From: JAMOQA01 sp964420365
GTDB taxonomy: Bacteria > Acidobacteriota > Polarisedimenticolia > J045
Direction: 5' to 3'
DNA: 7,944 nucleotides
Assembly: GCA_964420365.1 (NCBI GenBank)
Contig: CAYQTA010000035.1
Location: forward strand, 1 to 7,944
Positions 5,906-7,944 of this stretch are shown one piece after another. A program made the position numbers and the translations under genes. Each line of letters begins with the position of its first letter. The stretch's first letter is position 1. A model generated the notes under the pieces. It saw only the letters and a list, made by a program, of their open reading frames with translations. It was not told the DNA's origin and ran no database searches.

Positions 5906-6681
5906 GCGGGGCGGCACGGGGCCCCCGGCTCGCCCTCCGCCGGAATCCCCTCGTCCAGCTCACGCTGGCCCGGCTGCGGGAGTTCGCCCGGGAGCCGGAG
6001 GCGGTCTTCTGGGTCTTCGTCTTCCCGGTCCTGCTGACCCTCGCCCTCGGGATCGCCTTCCGGGACCCGGACCCGGAGACCGGCGAGCGGTACATCGAGT
6101 TCCTGCTGCCGGGCCTCGTCGGGCTGAACATCATGGGGTCCGGCATGTGGGGGATCGGCTTCCCCGTGGTCCAGGCCCGCCGCCAGCACCTGCTCAAGCG
6201 CTTCCGGACGACGCCGATGCGCCGGGCCGATTTCCTCGCCGCCTACGGGCTCTCGCGCCTGCTGTTCCTGGTCGCCGAGGTGATCGCCCTGTTCGGCTTC
6301 GGGTGGCTCTTCTTCGACGTCTCGGTCCGGGGGTCGTGGCTCGCGCTGGCGGTGGTCTGCCTCGCGGGGTCCCTCGCGTTCCAGGGCCTCGGCCTGCTGG
6401 TGGCCGCCCGGCCCCGGTCCGTCGAGGTGGTCTCCGGCTGGATGAACCTCGTCATGCTCCCGATGTGGCTGCTCTCGGGGACGTTCTACGACTGGCACCG
6501 GTTCCCGGCCTGGCTCCACCCGGCGATCCGGGCGCTCCCGCTGACCGCGCTGAACGACGCCCTCCGCGCCGTCGCGAACCACGGGGCGGGCCTCGGCGCG
6601 GTGGTCCCGGAGACCGTCCTGCTGCTCGCCTGGGGGACCGCCGGCTTCGTCCTCGCGGTCCGCCTCTTCCGCTGGACCTGA
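5902..6681 (+). CDS. ABC-2 type transporter permease
   Basis: 259-residue inner-membrane permease of the ABC-2 family, with about six hydrophobic segments at roughly 35-52, 70-90, 113-138, 146-167, 176-193 and 236-255. The N-terminal amphipathic part (LTLARLREFAREPEAVFWVFVFP) and the LLKRFRTTPMR segment (97-107) between the second and third helices are typical of this family. So is the 'LSGTFYDWHRFPAWLHPAIRALPLTALNDALRAV' region (positions 191-224, key residues SGT, P202, P207, P213). The start ATG at 5902 shares ATGA with the ATPase stop and has a GGGAGG-like site (5889-5894) upstream. Two half-size permeases or a homodimer would pair with two ATPases. No accessory gene reveals the cargo. 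Confidence 0.92.
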   Translation: MSGAARGPRLALRRNPLVQLTLARLREFAREPEAVFWVFVFPVLLTLALGIAFRDPDPETGERYIEFLLPGLVGLNIMGSGMWGIGFPVVQARRQHLLKRFRTTPMRRADFLAAYGLSRLLFLVAEVIALFGFGWLFFDVSVRGSWLALAVVCLAGSLAFQGLGLLVAARPRSVEVVSGWMNLVMLPMWLLSGTFYDWHRFPAWLHPAIRALPLTALNDALRAVANHGAGLGAVVPETVLLLAWGTAGFVLAVRLFRWT

Positions 6682-6687
6682 GCCCCG

Positions 6688-6716
6688 TTGCGGGTTGCCC
6701 GGAGGGCGGGGATCAT
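6688..6716 (+). promoter_or_regulatory. Possible promoter of fba
   Basis: TTGCGG (6688-6693), a 17-base spacer and GATCAT (6711-6716) form a weak sigma-70-like pair. Transcription would begin near 6723 and give a leader of about 65 bases. It lies just after the permease stop, where there is no T-rich terminator, so some read-through from the exporter operon is also possible. Confidence 0.3.
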
Positions 6717-6720
6717 GGTT

Positions 6721-6747
6721 CCCCCGCGGGGGGCGGCGGAGCCCCCC
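6721..6747 (+). promoter_or_regulatory. Overlapping GC-rich palindromes in the fba leader
   Basis: CCCCCGCGGGGG (6721-6732) is a perfect palindrome. Its right half is shared with a second stem, GGGGGGC (6728-6734) and GCCCCCC (6741-6747), with a six-base loop. The two structures cannot form together. No T-tract follows, so an intrinsic terminator is unlikely. A leader control element or operator is possible, but composition alone could create such pairing here. Confidence 0.3.
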
Positions 6748-6775
6748 GGCACCCACCGGGCAGGACGGAACGTCG

Positions 6776-6784
6776 AAAGGAGGT
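6776..6784 (+). promoter_or_regulatory. Strong Shine-Dalgarno of fba
   Basis: AAAGGAGGT contains the full complement of the 16S rRNA 3' tail, with five bases between GGAGG and the ATG at 6789. It is by far the best ribosome site in the window, as expected for an abundant glycolytic enzyme, and it fixes the start codon. Confidence 0.9.
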
Positions 6785-6788
6785 CCCG

Positions 6789-7823
6789 ATGCCGGTCGCC
6801 GATTACGAGACCTACTGCCGGATGCTGGAGAACGCCTACCGGGGGAAGTTCGCCTACCCCGCGATCAACATCAGCTCGATGATCACCGCCAACGCGGTCC
6901 TGCTGGCGTTCCAGGAGATGCGGTGCGACGGGATCATCCAGGTTTCCCTCGGTGGAGGAAAGTTCGCCTCCGGCCTGGGGATCGCGGACTCCGCCTTCGG
7001 CGCGCTGGCCCTCGCCGAGTACATCCACCGGGCGGCCGAGAAGTACGACGTCTACGTCGCGCTCCACACCGACCACTGCCAGCCGGACAAGGTCGACAGC
7101 TTCCTCGTCCCGCTGATCGAGGAAACGGAACGCCGCCGGGCCGCCGGGCTGCCCAACCTGTTCAACAGTCACATGTTCGACGGGTCGTCCCTGCCGCTCG
7201 AGGAGAACCTCGCGATCGCCGAGAAGCTGATGGAACGGTGCGCGAAGAACGAGATCATCCTCGAGGTCGAGGTCGGCGTCGTCGGCGGCGAGGAGGACGG
7301 GGTCAGCAACGAGGGCGCCCCGAGCCATCGCCTCTACACGAACCCGGACGAGATGGTCGAGGTCCACCGCCGGCTCTCGAAGATCGGTGGCGGAAAGTAC
7401 ATGCTCGCCGCGACCTTCGGCAACGTGCACGGCGTCTACAAGCCGGGGCACGTCCAGCTCAAGCCGTCGATCCTCAAGGACGGGCAGGACGCGCTGCGGC
7501 GGGAGTTCGGCGAGGACGCCCACTTCTGGCTGGTCTTCCACGGCGGGTCCGGCTCGAGCCGGGAGGAGATCCACGAGACCCTGGAGTACGGCGTCGTCAA
7601 GATGAACGTCGACACCGACACCCAGTACGCCTTCACGCGGCCGATCGTCGACCACGTGTTCCGCAACTACGACGGCGTGCTGAAGATCGAGGGAGAGGTC
7701 GGCAACAAGAAGGTCTACGACCCGCGCTCGTACCTGAAGAAGGCGGAACGCTCGATGGCCGACCGGGTCAAGCAGGCCGTCGAGGACCTGCGCGCCGCCG
7801 GCACGACGCTTTACGGCAAGTAG
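6789..7823 (+). CDS. fba: Class II fructose-1,6-bisphosphate aldolase
   Basis: Zinc-dependent aldolase of glycolysis and gluconeogenesis that reversibly splits fructose 1,6-bisphosphate into dihydroxyacetone phosphate and glyceraldehyde 3-phosphate in the cytosol. It has 344 residues, the size of actinobacterial class IIA enzymes, which it resembles along its whole length. Active-site blocks are ALHTDHC (91-97, catalytic D95 and zinc ligand H96), SHMFDGSSLP (127-136), EVGVVGGEEDGV (161-172), AATFGNVHGVYKPG (207-220, zinc ligand H214), FHGGSGSS (250-257, zinc ligand H251) and the phosphate-binding MNVDTDTQYAFTRP (272-285). YDPRSYLKKAE near the C-terminus is also conserved. The ATG is fixed by a strong ribosome site. 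The gene stands alone downstream of an exporter operon with no other glycolytic genes in view. Its TAG stop is the first part of a palindromic repeat. Confidence 0.97.
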   Translation: MPVADYETYCRMLENAYRGKFAYPAINISSMITANAVLLAFQEMRCDGIIQVSLGGGKFASGLGIADSAFGALALAEYIHRAAEKYDVYVALHTDHCQPDKVDSFLVPLIEETERRRAAGLPNLFNSHMFDGSSLPLEENLAIAEKLMERCAKNEIILEVEVGVVGGEEDGVSNEGAPSHRLYTNPDEMVEVHRRLSKIGGGKYMLAATFGNVHGVYKPGHVQLKPSILKDGQDALRREFGEDAHFWLVFHGGSGSSREEIHETLEYGVVKMNVDTDTQYAFTRPIVDHVFRNYDGVLKIEGEVGNKKVYDPRSYLKKAERSMADRVKQAVEDLRAAGTTLYGK

Positions 7824-7868
7824 GGGCGGCGCTTCGCGCCGCCCGGGTCGCCTTCCGGCGACCCCTAC
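7820..7868 (+). repeat. REP-like palindromic repeat with two hairpins, overlapping the fba stop codon
   Basis: The element is bounded by the inverted heptamers GTAGGGG (7820-7826) and CCCCTAC (7862-7868). Inside are two perfect stem-loops back to back: GGGCGGCGC/GCGCCGCCC (7824-7832 with 7836-7844, TTC loop) and GGGTCGCC/GGCGACCC (7845-7852 with 7857-7864, TTCC loop). There is no T-tract, so this is not a textbook terminator, although the hairpins may stabilise the fba mRNA 3' end. GTAGGGG-bounded palindromes are commonly seen as dispersed intergenic repeats in bacterial genomes. Confidence 0.6.
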
Positions 7869-7892
7869 GCGATATGCGCGACGGGAGGGCCT

Positions 7893-7916
7893 GTAGGGGC
7901 GGCCGGGAGGCCGCCC
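7893..7916 (+). repeat. Second GTAGGGGCGGC repeat unit with hairpin
   Basis: GTAGGGGCGGC (7893-7903) repeats the 11 bases at 7820-7830. It forms the stem GGGCGGCC (7897-7904) with GGCCGCCC (7909-7916) around a GGGA loop. It is in the same orientation as the first unit, 73 bases downstream, consistent with a tandem or clustered repeat. The unit may continue beyond the window. Confidence 0.5.
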
Positions 7917-7919
7917 GAG

Positions 7920-7944
7920 GGTGCCGGGCGCGCGCGGTGCCGGG
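7920..7944 (+). repeat. Short direct repeat GGTGCCGGG at the window edge
   Basis: GGTGCCGGG occurs at 7920-7928 and again at 7936-7944, separated by an alternating CGCGCGC stretch. The second copy ends exactly at the window end, so it cannot be judged whether this is the start of a longer tandem array or chance in GC-rich DNA. Confidence 0.25.

Noticed and set aside
4208..5917. 569-residue minus-strand open frame spanning the intergenic region and the ABC ATPase
   Set aside because: Antisense to a clear ABC ATPase and out of frame with the SEC-C gene; low complexity. It does not explain the minus-strand terminator either, since it runs through it.
5254..6756. 500-residue minus-strand open frame opposite the exporter genes
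   Set aside because: Antisense shadow of the ATPase and permease with biased composition.
7824..7864. Classical intrinsic terminator after fba
   Set aside because: The two stems are strong, but no T-rich tract follows either one on the plus strand. They are better described as palindromic repeat units, although they may still affect the mRNA end.
1..7944. CRISPR array, insertion sequence, integrase or defence system
   Set aside because: No regularly spaced repeats, transposase or nuclease motifs are seen; all clear protein genes are transport or metabolism.

Overview
The window is very GC-rich bacterial DNA (clearly above two-thirds G+C by eye) with a strong third-position G/C bias, so nearly every frame stays open and most long antisense ORFs are artefacts. 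The phylum cannot be fixed from the sequence. The class IIA aldolase resembles actinobacterial enzymes, but high-GC Planctomycetota, Myxococcota or Acidobacteriota would fit equally well.

Layout. (1) 1-2970, plus strand: the tail of an unidentified gene, then trkA and trkH, each joined to the preceding gene by a 4-base GTGA stop/start overlap. Together trkA and trkH encode a complete Trk-type potassium uptake system (cytosolic two-RCK regulator and four-repeat membrane channel). (2) 2967-4476, minus strand: a short SEC-C zinc-motif gene followed 19 bases later by a PLP-dependent class V aminotransferase of the isopenicillin-N-epimerase-like group, whose TAG stop shares a CTAG palindrome with the trkH stop. 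(3) 4477-4906: a 430-base intergenic region between divergent operons. It holds putative promoters for both sides and, on the minus strand, two perfect 10-bp hairpins followed by a T-rich tract, which looks like a short structured RNA with an intrinsic terminator. (4) 4907-6681, plus strand: an ABC-2 exporter operon (ATPase then permease, ATGA overlap), possibly read from a leaderless transcript. (5) 6682-7823: a short GC-palindromic leader, a near-perfect Shine-Dalgarno and a complete class II fructose-bisphosphate aldolase gene. (6) 7820-7944: a cluster of GTAGGGG-type palindromic repeats that begins inside the aldolase stop codon.

The protein-coding content is ordinary housekeeping and transport: potassium homeostasis, an exporter of unknown cargo, glycolysis/gluconeogenesis and one aminotransferase of unknown substrate. 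No defence system, CRISPR array, transposase or integrase is visible. The two parts that known genes do not explain are the minus-strand structured RNA or attenuator at about 4688-4790 and the palindromic repeat cluster at the right edge.
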